The notes beneath the pieces were generated by a model, which worked only from the letters and a program-made list of their open reading frames with translations, did no database searches and was not told the DNA's origin. From Neoarius graeffei (lineage: Eukaryota > Chordata > Actinopteri > Siluriformes > Ariidae), in contig NC_083574.1 of NCBI RefSeq assembly GCF_027579695.1, forward strand, positions 58,979,559 to 59,043,558: a stretch of DNA of 64,000 nt, in the 5' to 3' direction. The position numbers were made by a program, and so were the translations under genes. Positions within the stretch are counted from its first letter, which is position 1. Each line of letters starts with the position of its first letter. Shown piece by piece: positions 10,309 to 20,952 of this stretch.

Positions 10309-11598
10309 GGGTTGTTTTACAATCAGGGTACAAAGTTTGTGTCACAGGGGTCCAAAATTCAAATGGATTCAAACTGGTTCTTGTACCAGTTTTTACATGA
10401 AGGACAAGTTAAAGAACAGATTTCAGATAATTTTTTGACATACACTACCGTTCAAAAGTTTGGGATCACTTTGAAATGTCCTTATTTTTGAAAGAAAAGC
10501 ACTGTTCTTTTCAATGACGATCACTTTAAACTAATCAGAAATGCACTCTATACATTGCTAATGTGGTAAATGACTATTCTAGCTGCAAATGTGTGTTTTT
10601 TGGTGCAATATCTCCATAGGTGTATAGAGGCCCATTTCCAGCAACTCTCACTCCAGTGTTCTAATGGTACAATGTGTTTGCTCATTGCCTCAGAAGGCTA
10701 ATGGATGATTAGAAAACCCTTGTACAATCATGTTAGCACAGCTGAAAACAGTTGAGCTCTTTAGAGAAGCTATAAAACTGACCTTCCTTTGAGCAGATTG
10801 AGTTTCTGGAGCATCACATTTGTGGGGTCGATTAAAGGCTCAAAATGGCCAGAAAACTGTCTTGACTATATTTTCTATTCATTTTACAACTTATGGTGGT
10901 AAATAAAAGTGTGACTTTTCATGGAAAACACAAAATTGTCTGGGTGACCCCAAACTTTTGAACGGTAGTGTGTGTGTAATCTGCTATAAGATGGGAGAAA
11001 CAAATGAAGTGATTCTCGGAGAGGACGCATTTTTTTTTTGACAATTCAGAATCCACTCCTTCCATAGTGCTTTTAAATATAAGGCTGTAGGCTTTGTGTT
11101 AGTTGTCTCTAATATTTATGTCCCAATATCTTGACCACATTTTAGGATGAAAATAATCATTTTAGATATGTTATTTTATATTGAAAAATTAGCTGTCTCG
11201 GAGAGGACTTTTTTTTGACACAATTACATACTAATTTGATCAAAATAGTCTGAAAACTTACTGGCATTCAACATTAAAACTTAACTATGTTTCCAATGAT
11301 ATGGAACCAAATATTTGTTTTATGGTATAAAGAATGATGTAAGTGCATCCCTTTTGGAGCTACCTGTGGTCAAAAAAGCACTTTTTCTAAATGACACGAG
11401 TAATTTTGCTAAATATGACATACATTGCCATACATTCACCAAAAATAACGTTATCACCAAATTTTTTTTGCATGTTAAATAGAGCTATCACAGGGCTGCA
11501 ATAAACAACCAAGTTTATTTAGTCAAGCCTTTTGATATTGAAGATAATAAGTGTTAAATGTGATTTGTAGCTTGCGTACCCTGATTGTAAAACAACCC
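10309..11598. mobile_element. 1.3-kb non-autonomous DNA element with TTAG duplications
   Basis: Both ends carry GGGTTGTTTTACAATCAGGG in inverted orientation, extending to the following TAC. They are bordered by TTAG at 10305-10308 and 11599-11602. No ORF of note is inside. A phrase containing GGAGAGGAC recurs internally near 11020 and 11200. A Tc1-type MITE is nested at 10443-10970. The superfamily is undetermined; a 4-bp duplication excludes hAT. Confidence 0.82.
10443..10970. mobile_element. Tc1/mariner-type MITE
   Basis: The termini CACTACCGTTCAAAAGTTTG and the inverted form CAAACTTTTGAACGGTAGTG define a 528-bp element with TA on the left (10441-10442) and a mutated TG on the right. These ends are widespread in fish genomes as a Tc1/mariner family. 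There is no transposase sequence between them. It sits inside the TTAG element. Confidence 0.9.
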
Positions 11599-11602
11599 TT
11601 AG

Positions 11603-12743
11603 CTAACAGGCTTCTTCATGACAATCTACTCCTGCTACAATTAAACTTTTTGTGGAAATTTACACAACGATGAGCAGGCTATTATAATCTATCACACACT
11701 GCATTTGTTTAAATAAACAGTAAGAGCTAACGACCTAGCAAGCTCCTGGGCCAACTTGAATAGCTAGAAAGTTCTCTTTCCAGCTTTCTTTCCTTAGTTT
11801 AACTGTAGTAATATAAGACAGGCTTGGGTTTCTAGCTATATATTAATTAACATCAATCTCTCGGAAATAAAGTTCTAACTCAACTAGACATCTTTGGACT
11901 TGCTGCCAAACTAGCTAACGACAGCTAACTGACAAACAGCGCGTCTCGGCTGAACAATCAGCATCTCTGAAAGATTACTCACTCTTTCACATTAGCGAAC
12001 CATCCATGCCGTTCTCCAGTAAAATTTAATCTGATTTAATAAATCCCATATAAACCAGCTCTTTGTTAGACAGCATGTTTAACTCCAGCTTGCTAAACAG
12101 ACTTAGCTGGTTCATCAATGTTGTTTGCTTTGCGACAGTAACCTGAGAGTCAGAAACAAGGCAGCCAATCATCAACAGAAACGCAGAGTAAAGAGGTGAG
12201 CGATGCAGGCTTCAGCCAATCAGAAATGTGCCGGGAGGCGGAGTCTAAGCGCGTCACATCTAACAGTGCTGTTGTGTAGTACAGCATGGAGCACTAAAAT
12301 GTATAAAATATAATATAATAAAGAGCAATTACATTTCTGTTCTCTTCTTTTCTAAAGTTGAGTCAATTTCTGGATGAAAAAAACAAGGCTGGATTTAAAT
12401 AAAAATACTAACCACAACACATTTCCTTATATAAGATTAATCTGAAATAATTATAAGAAAAAAAGTGAGTAAAAATTATTCAAGTTATGATCACAAGATG
12501 GCGCTATAAAAAGCATTTCAATGTTCCATACTATACTACACAGCACGCACAGAGCTCAGGTTTTTGTTTTTTGTTTTTTTAAAGAACTTTATTGAAAAAG
12601 GTTGTACATACAAACATAGAACAGCAGACAGGTGCTCCAATATTCATGTATCATCAAAAAATAATAATAATAAATAAAACACAATACACTAAGGATGTTA
12701 TTAGTAATGCCAGTAAACTTAAAGAAGTAGGGAGGATAATAAA
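11603..12743. other. No gene seen; holds a dispersed repeat
   Basis: No coding region is supported. About 12165-12275 matches 61440-61520 in inverse orientation, around GCGCTTAGACTC(T/C)GCCTCCC, so a dispersed repeat is present. A T-rich tract near 12553-12580 could be the tail of an old retroposon. Confidence 0.55.
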
Positions 12744-13090
12744 TACAACCCTGATTCCAAAAAAGTTGGGACAAAGTACAAATTGTAAATAAAAACGGAA
12801 TGCAATGATGTGGAAGTTTCAAAATTCCATATTTTATTCAGAATAGAACATAGATGACATATCAAATGTTTAAACTGAGAAAATGTATCATTTAAAGAGA
12901 AAAAAAATTAGGTGATTTTAAATTTCATGACAACAACACATCTCAAAAAAGTTGGGACAAGGCCATGTTTCCCACTGTGAGACGTCCCCTTTTCTCTTTA
13001 CAACAGTCTGTAAACGTCTGGGGACTGAGGAGACAAGTCACTCAAGTTTAGGGATAGGAATGTTAACCCACTCTTGTCTAATGTAGGATT

Positions 13091-13426
13091 CTAGCTGCTC
13101 AACTGTCTTAGGTCTTTTTGTCGTATCTTCCGTTTTATGATGCGCCAAATGTTTTCTATGGGTGAAAGATCTGGACTGCAGGCTGGCCAGTTCAGTACCC
13201 GGACCCTTCTTCTACGCAGCCATGATGCTGTAATTGATGCAGTATGTGGTTTGGCATTGTCATGTTGGAAAATGCAAGGTCTTCCCTGAAAGAGACGTCG
13301 TCTGGATGGGAGCATATGTTGCTCTAGAACCTGGATATACCTTTCAGCATTGATGGTGTCTTTCCAGATGTGTAAGCTGCCCATGCCACACGCACTAATG
13401 CAACCCCATACCATCAGAGATGCAGG
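13091..13426 (-). pseudogene. Tc1-like transposase, C-terminal half
   Basis: The minus-strand frame contains SLMVWGCISA, FQHDNAKPHTA (second catalytic Asp) and SPDLSPIENIW (catalytic Glu), in the order expected for DD34E transposases, and ends at a stop at 13091. The N-terminal half is on the far side of the Gypsy element (21944-22395) and includes the first Asp in WSDES. Joined at the duplicated CAGG, the protein passes from VQKP through ASLMVWG in one frame. The upstream half carries a frameshift, so this is a dead gene. Confidence 0.9.
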
Positions 13427-13788
13427 TGTTATGCCCATCTATGCCCCCTTCAGGCCCAGCACTGTCAGTGCATGGGCAGGGCTGGGTCCTGGTACCTGAT
13501 TACCTAATTAGGTACACTTGTAATGCCAGCGGGGGCTATAAAGGGGCTGGCGCCTAGGGCTTCAGGAGGCTCTCTCTCTGTTCTCAGCTTTTATTCTTCT
13601 CCCCTTATGCGTCACTCGTTTGTTATTTTGAACACAATCTTACATACTGACCTTTTTACTTACATCCACTCACGCATAACTCCACTCCTGCACTTTACCC
13701 CTAGACACGGTTTTTGTTTAAATAAATTTCTTAAAACTTTTGTTGTCGTCTTCCTCATTATGTGATGGTAACTGAGTCTGCCGTTACA
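13427..13788 (+). repeat. Gypsy 5' LTR
   Basis: A 362-bp direct repeat with TG...CA ends. A stretch GGGGCTATAAAGGGGC near 13533-13548 could supply the TATA-like element. AATAAA near 13721 is a likely polyA signal. The 3' LTR differs by several substitutions and small indels, so the insertion is not recent. Confidence 0.93.
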
Positions 13789-13793
13789 TAATT

Positions 13794-13811
13794 TGGGGGC
13801 TTGTCCGGGAG
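13794..13811 (+). other. Primer binding site, tRNA-Pro-like
   Basis: TGGGGGCTTGTCCGGGAG lies a few bases after the 5' LTR and differs by about one base from the well-known tRNA-Pro primer site. Position and sequence both fit minus-strand priming. Confidence 0.85.
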
Positions 13812-14694
13812 TTTTAACTGGTTTGGATCATAGACTCAAGTGGTCTCAGGTGAGCCCGTTTGTTTGGCTTAATTGCAGTCTCTGGTTAGGCAGAGTGCTC
13901 CAGCTGGGTATTGCCTTTCCTTCGGTGCACTGGTTATTATTTTGCCTTTGTTATTTTAGTTATTTGTTTTTGGGGGTAATCCTGGTCGGGAGTTCTCTCT
14001 CCTGTCAGGGGCACGCTTCGAGCAGTGTAACACTGTTGCGAGTTCAGCGTTAACCAGCCGCCCCAAGGCCAGCAGGCTCCTGAAGACTAGCAAGGTTAGT
14101 TAGCTTCTGGGGCTGGTAATTAGGTTACCAGAGCACTGTTTCATTTGCTGTAGGAATTTCGCCGGCGACCGGCTGATGGTCTCACCTGGAGTCACGTTGG
14201 GGTAAGTGGTTCATGCGGATGTGGTAAGTCTATCTTCTCTTTGTCAGTAGAATGTGTTCGCATTAATTGGCTACTTTTTGTGTGCGGAGTACCGCGTAGA
14301 GCACTCACGGATCTAACTTTAGATCGATTGATGTTCTGTGTTTGGGTGCTCTGTCTCGTTGCGCTTAATTAAGCTGTTTAAGTTGCAATTTGCGGAGGTT
14401 GGTGCCTCGTTTAGTGCATGCGCTGCGCTGTTTGCAACTTGTTAGTTTGTAGCCTTTTGTGAGGTGTGTATGCTTAACTTTGTTTGCGTATGCTTTGATA
14501 CTGCGACAAGTACGTTTGATTTATTCTGGTGTTTACCAGTTTCTGTGCGTTACTTGCACGTTGTGTAATGGTAGCTTAATCATTATTGTGAGTGAGAGAA
14601 AAGCAGTAGTAGCTGAGGGTTTTTTTTTCTGTGCCTCGTTTGATTGCTTCTGGGTTAGGCATTTGTAAATTACACTGTTGAATTTGCACCTATG
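13812..14694. other. Gypsy 5' leader, no gene
   Basis: Only short, unsupported ORFs are present. This is untranslated leader of the Gypsy element; gag begins at 17066, after a nested insertion. Confidence 0.7.
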
Positions 14695-15147
14695 AGATCT
14701 TGTAGTCACGTGACCGGAAAGTACACAGCCGCCATCTTGTCGGTAAAAAAAACACAGCTAAATTGAGGTATTTCACCCACGTGGCCAAGTCACGTGACGC
14801 AGCCATTTTGGACGGTACGCTTAAGTCCTTCAGTGCAAGGCGGTATGAGATGGTGGCGACCTTTGCACATTTTAACAAGAAAGTAAGCTGTGATTCGTGT
14901 TAAATTGGATCTGTCTTTTATCACAAACACTGTACCCAGCCTTGGTATGGAGCCCTGTTTATTTATTTCTGTGTCCTGTTTCTTTCTAGCCTCTGTTATT
15001 GTGTTTTATGTCTGATGTCTGCTACATGCAACCCTAGACAAATTAACACTGCCTTGTTTCACTGCTCAGATGGGTTAACAAACACTGACCCATTTACTTT
15101 TTGCTATATATTTTATCAAAATTGCGTTAACTGACAAACTAACCTGA

Positions 15148-15937
15148 AATGAAATGATCACTGCAAAGTCTGGAGTACTCTGTTGGCTCCCAATCCTGTC
15201 TCTTCACAGCTGCAATCCATTTGGCCCTCTTGTCTGGGTCAGTAGGAAACCGGTAGTGATGTGTCGGTCGCGAACGATCCGGTTCAAAGAGCCGGCTCTT
15301 CGGTGGGAGCCGAATAGTTTTTTGTCCTTAGGTGCCTCAGAGAGAGAGAGAGACTTTCACAAAAAAGGTTGCTGTCTGATTGCGTCTTTGTGTTGTCTAC
15401 CATTCAAAGGAAAAAAAGTAGCATGGTGTACGCCTACTTTTTTTTGGTTGGGGGGGTTGATGTCATTCACAGCTGCGAAAATACGAAAATTGGTGTAATG
15501 CTTAAAGCTGTGGAGCGCAGGGGAGAGGAGTCTGTGAGGCACCTGAGGAGGGGAAAATCAGCTGTGTATTTTATATTGGTAATATAAGTTTTGCATTATG
15601 TTTGTGAGAAAATAATTTATTAATTGGTAAGTAAGTTTTATTTCTATAGCTAGAACATTGTTACACTGCTATGCTTTACAATGGCTACAAAAACTCAAAT
15701 AAAATGGAAAACATCCTATTGATAAAATATAATGTAATTAACTAGTTAATTGCAGCAATTAAATAAAAAATAAAATCTTGGGAGCCGAAAGAGCCGGTTC
15801 CTTATAGTAAGAAGAGCCAAAAGAGCCGGCTCCCAAAAAAGAGCCAAAATTCCCATCACTAGAAACCGGTAAAAGGAGCGTCCTGCACGGTGTCCCTGTC
15901 TGTTGTGGCAGCCCACAGCACAACAAGCAAACACCAT
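15148..15937 (-). pseudogene. THAP-domain transposase, first exon, split by a hAT
   Basis: Reading leftward from the ATG at 15937 the protein starts with CCAVGC, giving the first Cys pair of a THAP zinc finger, followed by RSFYRF. After removal of the hAT at 15254-15861 the frame continues through TDPDKRAKW and RLCSDHF, the conserved Trp and the Cys-x2-His end of the C2CH finger. A plausible splice donor follows at about 15148. THAP domains are DNA-binding modules common in P, Kolobok and ISL2EU transposases. The catalytic exons are missing, so only the DNA-binding exon remains. Confidence 0.8.
15254..15861. mobile_element. hAT-type MITE (TAGTGATG ends)
   Basis: The 8-bp duplication GAAACCGG (15246-15253, 15862-15869) flanks a 608-bp element starting TAGTGATG and ending CATCACTA. 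The interior contains GAGCCGGCTC palindromes. Eight-base duplications are diagnostic of hAT. Removing it restores the THAP exon frame. Confidence 0.92.
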
Positions 15938-16129
15938 GGTTATTTATAGTGCTTACTGACAAATTAATCTATTCTAGGTGTCTAACATTTTTTTTTTTCC
16001 CCAAGCTGCTTCTCCCTCTGTCTGCAGCGTTAGTATGTAGCTTGATGTTCAAAATGGCGGACACCGGGGCATCACGTGACCCTGTGATGTCAGGTGAAAT
16101 ACCTCAATACTACTGCACTCATGTACAGA

Positions 16130-16413
16130 ATGGATCAATTTCAACCGACGGACTACACGGCTCACTTTTCTAATGAACAGAACTAGATGTATGTCTAAAA
16201 TAAACGATCTACAGATTAGTGACCCTTATCTATTACCGGACGTAGTTTTCACGACCGCGTCAGTGGATGTGGAACTGCCAGCGGAATACCCGGACGTGTA
16301 TAATTACCACCTCAACTTTCCCTTGCTGTTCAGTGGTGAAGCACTGCGTGCTTATAAATCTCTGGACGGTTATCTTTACAGAAATTCAGGATTTGTCAGC
16401 TGCGCCATCTTGT
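16130..16413 (+). pseudogene. YqaJ-type protein, N-terminal exon
   Basis: From the ATG at 16130 the frame gives DYTAHFSNEQ; after a frameshift near 16184 it gives ISDPYLLPDVVF and AEYPDVYNY, then AYKSLDGYLYRNSGFV. I recognise this as the N-terminal part of a fish protein type that continues into SWIM and YqaJ nuclease domains, usually carried by ISL2EU-like transposons. Only the first exon is present. A possible donor GTAAGT lies at about 16437, after the stop. The nuclease domain itself is not in the window, so the assignment rests on the N-terminal pattern. Confidence 0.6.
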
Positions 16414-16494
16414 AAACAAGAATCATTGTTGGATGGGTAAGTCACTTAAGTATTGAGTATAGCACTGACCAGCCGATTATAGAATAAGGTAATT

Positions 16495-17004
16495 CCAGCT
16501 GTAATTCCAAATTGTCCGTCTTGTTTACCATGGATCTGGCGTTGGAGAGGTAGAGGCTTGGCAGTGGAGATTTGAGTGGCTGTTTTCTGAGCTTAGTCAA
16601 CAGGCCGGCTCTGCCTGCAGCCTGGCTTTTGCTTCCTCTCCTGGCACTGCCTCCTTTGCTTTGCTTCCGATAACAATCCACGGAGACCCCGCTGGTCTCG
16701 CTATCTTGTCCGGGATGTTGTGCATGCGATGGAAATCGCTACAAACTGTCATTTTCTGCTGGAAACCAGTGTCCAGTAAGTCCATATGGTTGTAGTGGCT
16801 ATTGAAGTCCGGTACAGACGAACAACACACAAACATAAAAAATGTGCACAGGTAGGGAGAGCTTGTAGCCGCAGCTGTTGTAGTAGAATTGTATATAGTA
16901 GGGTTTTCCAGAAGAAAAGGCAGAAGTAGAAGGCGGAAATAATGGCGTTTGACCAACAAGATGGCGTCTGTCACAATCTGGATCGGCTGTGACGTCACAT
17001 GCAA
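16495..17004 (-). pseudogene. LINE 5' fragment (CR1/L2-like), minus strand
   Basis: The minus strand contains KSPLPSLYLSNARSMVNKTD, the start of an AP-type endonuclease domain as in CR1/L2 LINEs, preceded by a basic, Arg/Gly-rich stretch. It stops soon after (near 16495), so only the 5' end remains. That is unusual for LINEs, which normally lose their 5' end, and suggests a later deletion. Confidence 0.65.
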
Positions 17005-17065
17005 GTGGAGAGTAGGGAGCTGTTCTCAATTGTTTGTGGCTTGTTATAAATTAGTCTAGTCAACA

Positions 17066-17239
17066 ATGGGGCCTGTCGAAGATTTTTGTGCCGGTCCGTC
17101 TGAAGACTTGTTGGCAATAATGACAAAAGCACAGCTGTGTGAAGTGGTAGAATATCATGAACTTCAGATTACATCACAGGAGAGAAGTTTAAAGGAGTCA
17201 TTGTTTTTGTCAGTTAGAGGTCAGTTACAGGAGAAAGGT
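17066..17239 (+). pseudogene. Gypsy gag, N-terminal remnant
   Basis: The ATG at 17066 opens a frame with GPSEDLLAIMTKAQL and LKESLF, like the short helical N-terminus of fish Gypsy gag proteins. After about 58 codons it runs without a stop into reverse transcriptase sequence (VQPVRAKVEAV). An internal deletion has therefore fused the gag start to the RT C-terminus. No zinc knuckle or protease is present. Confidence 0.75.
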
Positions 17240-17441
17240 GGAGGTGAAGTCCAGCCTGTAAGGGCCAAAGTTGAAGCAGTTTGTAGTTTCCCTGTGCCTG
17301 GAGACTGTCGAGCACTCCGAAGATTTCTTGGGATGGCAGGATGTTGCAGGGCGTTTTGTAAATTTTGCATCTGTAGTATTGCCTCTGATAAACTTGCTTG
17401 GCTCCGAAGTTCCATTTCACTGGACTGACAAGTGTCAGGAT

Positions 17442-19002
17442 CAGTGGCGGCTGGTAGTCTTTCAAACGGGAGGCTGGTTGGTTACGATATTTCCAGGTTT
17501 TAAAAGAAAAAAACATCAATTTTGCCCATACTCTTGCCTCTGATCTGGCTGATTGTTGGCAGCATCACAAACTGTGAAATAACAGGTTCTTTTGGCCCAT
17601 TAGCCTACTGTCCAATATACATGATGGTGGTGTTGGGGGGGGAGAGGTATATTTTAACATGTTACTTTAAAATTGTGGCATGTTTAAAAATTGATCATTA
17701 TTGAAAGCAGCTCTTTGTCAGGAACCTCAGCAGTAGAGCTGGGTGCCACACATTTCATTCAATGACATTTTCCCTATATCTTATTTTGACAGATGTTTTA
17801 CTGACAATTTTGATAACCCTTCACTTTTAATCCAGGTCTGTAGTGAGAAATGTTCTCGGCTGTGTTTGTTTAAAAGTGTTTTCCAAATTGTAGCTCTGTT
17901 TAATTCATATCCAGAAAAATATATATTCCAATATAATATACTCAGCATAAACATTTTAAATAGATTCTATATTTTTGGTCCATCCATGACATATTACTAA
18001 AGTAGCCTACTGTTGATGTGGGTCACTTGCTGTTAGCCAATTCACTTTCTTGTACCAGGAGAGCTGAAAGGAACGAGTATTATTCCCTACCTTTTTCACC
18101 AAGTCAATTTGAGGTGTTGGTCTACCCTGCTCTTTAATTTTTTCCTCGAAAGGAAGACTGGCAAATGGCTTTGCCAAAATTAAATCAGCAATGCTTGGCA
18201 TCCGTGCGCAGCTTTCTTGCTAGCTGACTAGCCCCCTCAAGTTCAGTCACTCAAATAAACGAAATTTCTGGAACTAAGATAGCAAACTTGACAACACTAT
18301 ATTTACACTTTATTTACAGTGAAAATATATACAAACTAAAAAAGCTGGTAGAAACTGTATGTAACGAATGAAATCGAAATGTAAGCTGATCTCTTACAAT
18401 ACACCACAGCACTTGCGAATCTGCATGGGACTGAACTGAAATTCACCGCTGCCTGTCTATAGTTGAAACGAGCTGTCAAAGAAAATATCCGGCCGCTTTC
18501 ACCAATCACCAGTCTCCTCGCAGAAACTGCCATATCCCTCCCATGTGAGGCTGGGAGTCCGTAGACAGGCGTTTTCGCAGTATTTGTCCAATAACCGTCT
18601 TGCATTTTGAGATTGAAAAGCGCATAGCTCCCAAATGCCATTGAAGTCCACTGAGGCTGGGAGTCTGTGGGACTCCGTGGGTGGGTGTCTTCGCAGTATT
18701 TGTCCAATAATCGTCTTGCATTTTGAGATTGAAAAGCGCCGAGCATCCAAATGCCATTGAAGTCCACTGAGGCTGGGCTGCATCGCGCTGTCACAAGGGG
18801 GGAAAAACTCACGCACACATTAAAGTTATAAGGGAATGATTTCACATTGTAGTGGGTTGAGCACATATTTCTATGATTCTGGATCTGAAATAGCAATGTT
18901 ATAAGGTCGGCTATAACATAAGCCTAGCGCAATTCATCCTACACTATGTTCGTCATTTTTAGAGGAGGCTGAGCTTCCCTCGTCTTGGAGCAATCACCTG
19001 TG
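17442..19002. mobile_element. hAT-type non-autonomous element, 1.56 kb
   Basis: An 8-bp duplication GTCAGGAT at 17434-17441 and 19003-19010 flanks it. The left end is CAGTGGCGGCTGGT and the right end CAATCACCTGTG, so termini are short and imperfect as in hAT. Minus-strand ORFs at 18336-18896 are products of an internal duplication and match no known protein. Confidence 0.88.
18536..18775. repeat. Tandem duplication inside the hAT element
   Basis: A unit of roughly 120 bp beginning near GAGGCTGGGAGTC and containing GCAGTATTTGTCCAATAA occurs twice with a few differences. It explains the repetitive translated ORFs on the minus strand. Confidence 0.85.
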
Positions 19003-19453
19003 GTCAGGATGCCTTTGACAACGTAAAGGCTTTGCTTGTGTCTGCTCCGGTACTTTTGGCCCCAAATTTTGATTGCCCGTTCAGTGTTGCTGTTGACGCC
19101 AGTGAGAGTGGGGCTGTGCTGTTACAGCTGGGTTCTGATGGCGTTGAACACCCAGTGGGGTACTTCAGTAAAAAGTTCAACCGACATCAACAGCAGCCGG
19201 TTTCGCTAAAGTAGTTTAGACTGGTCTATGGGTTAAGATTGGTCTTAAGTTTCTTTATAGACCAGTCTAATGCAAGTAAGACAGTTTCACAAAAGTTAAG
19301 ACTAATTTAAGTCTAATTTTAGGCTTAAGAAGTAAGACACCCTCCCCCCAGTCTAATATGGGTCTAAGGGCTATATCACCATGGTAATAACTGAAATGGC
19401 AAGAAAAATAGAAACAAGGGAAAGATGGTGCAAAATGTGTGGTTTGCTGAATT

Positions 19454-19620
19454 GATGGAGAGGTTTTAGATGGGAAAGTTTTCAGGGACCGAAGTAACCC
19501 ACTGGAGATTTACAACAGTGGTGAAGTAATTTCTCGGTTTAGATTGTCAAAAGAAGCCATCCTTAGGCTGACAGACGAATTGTCAGAAGAACTAGGGCCT
19601 ACAACGTCAAGAAGCCACAG
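19454..19620 (+). pseudogene. HARBI1-like transposase, N-terminal scrap
   Basis: A 55-codon open stretch reads KVFRDRSNPLEIY, then FRLSKEAILRLTDELSEEL. The FRDR-NPLE and FRL-KE-I-L-DEL patterns are typical of the N-terminal helical region of HARBI1-type DDE transposases. The catalytic Asp/Glu region is absent, so only the pre-catalytic part survives. Confidence 0.75.
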
Positions 19621-19867
19621 CATACTTTCTTAAATGAAAACTTTAATTTAAAAAAAGTCAAGCCATAAGTGCCATCAATGTCAACTACAAGAAAGCTTGA
19701 AATGTTAAGGCAGTGAAGTACATTGCAAGTATGTAATACACAAATTTAGGCTATTATAATCTAACTATAAAGTATTCAATAAAGAACAGTAATGGCAGCT
19801 TATTCATTTTATTACTTATAAATATATCAATTCATTTATGCATATAATTACATCACCACTCATCACA

Positions 19868-19893
19868 CTCTCTCTCTCTCTCTCTCTCTCTCT
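19868..19893. repeat. (CT)n microsatellite
   Basis: About 13 CT units followed by further CTC and ACAC imperfect repeats to about 19910. Confidence 0.93.
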
Positions 19894-19917
19894 CATACTC
19901 TCTCACACACAACTACA

Positions 19918-20040
19918 TCACTCCATCTGCATGAGTCTCTTCAATTTAAGGTGCAGTCTTTCCTTTTGGAGCTGCAAGACCTCAATCTCCTGAAGGAGTT
20001 TTTTTTCTCCTCCAGATGAAGGTTGTATTGCTTGTCAAGC
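19918..20040 (-). pseudogene. Harbinger Myb-like protein, C-terminal coil
   Basis: The minus-strand frame ends with LLQEIEVLQLQKERLHLKLK followed by RLMQME and a stop at 19918-19920. This leucine/glutamine-rich coiled coil is what closes the Myb/SANT-like partner proteins of fish Harbinger elements. Its N-terminal part is at 20701-20952 on the same strand. Confidence 0.65.
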
Positions 20041-20700
20041 ACCGTGGTGGTGGTGGCAGATGTCTCCACAACCAGTTCAGGGATCAAGAAAACTTAACCT
20101 TGGTCTGATTTTATTTATTTTATTTTTTACCCCATTATTAGAAACTGTAGTCACACCACAATAGTATTTAGGTCAGCTTGTTCCAAACGTCTTTCTTTAC
20201 GTGTACTACCTACTGTAGCAGAATTTAAATCTGTTGGTCAAACCAACAACTGTATAGTCTATGGGTCAAACCTATGTTCCATCGTTTAGTAACAGACCTT
20301 GGTATTAACTGAGTGGAATAGCCATTTCGCCATCGCAAGGTAACTGTAGCTTAGCTCAGTGCTGTGGGAACATAATTTCCCCTACTGTTTATGCTGAAAT
20401 GACACAACCCCACTTGACAACGTTTATAACTTAAACAAGAGTCTACCTGTAATTTCCTCCTGATCGGTAGGCTCTTCGTGTAGTGTCCCATCCGTGCAGG
20501 TACTGGGTGATGACAACTCTGAGGGTGAAGGAGCCTCAGCTGCAACATTGCTAAGGGAGTTGCTGCTGGGTCTGGCGAAGCTGGTTACTCCGCTCTCCTT
20601 TCACTCCCCAGAATAAGGGTGACTCGTCACCATAAATGTTGATGACCATTTCGGTGGTTACTTTTAGTTTCTTCAAACCCCCTCCTCAAGTGGGGGTGTT

Positions 20701-20952
20701 TTATGTTTTGAAAATTTCTTTTTTTGCTTCTTGGACCATATTTTTAAACAGTTTCTGCATGGCAACAACATCTCGCAGATGGATTAACGCTATTCACAGA
20801 CAATGTTGTTTTTTCCCACACTTCATGTTTTTCTTATTGCTACATTCTTCACTGAATTTGCCTAATAAAATGTCTTTGTAGGAATTAAATTCCTCTAATA
20901 TAGCCAGATTTTCTGAGTGGCTAAACAGCACTGAACAACCACTGTCTGCCAT
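20701..20952 (-). pseudogene. Myb/SANT-like accessory protein of Harbinger, N-terminal part
   Basis: From the ATG complement at 20952 the frame reads MADSGCSVLFS, LAILEEFNSYKDILLGKFS, then a TGA, then IALIHLRDVVAMQKLFKNM and VQEAKKEI. The pattern of a short helix, a basic loop and a KK-W-(D/N)-like third helix matches the Myb/SANT-like DNA-binding partner (NAIF1-like) that brings Harbinger transposase to DNA. The expected tryptophans are largely replaced and an in-frame TGA is present, so it is decayed. Confidence 0.7.

Larger units (their letters stand above)
14695..16490. mobile_element. ISL2EU-like element relic with divergent THAP and YqaJ first exons
   Basis: Inserted in the Gypsy leader. 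It carries the first exon of a THAP-domain gene (minus, from 15937) and that of a YqaJ/SWIM-type gene (plus, from 16130), divergently transcribed from a shared spacer of about 190 bp. This pair is what I know from fish ISL2EU-type elements. The left end near 14695 has TTGTAGTCACGTGACCGG. The right boundary is uncertain because a LINE fragment abuts it. A hAT element interrupts the THAP exon. Confidence 0.6.

Noticed and set aside
18336..18896. 186-codon minus-strand ORF with an internal repeat
   Set aside because: It lies in a non-autonomous hAT and its repetition comes from the tandem duplication; no known domain.
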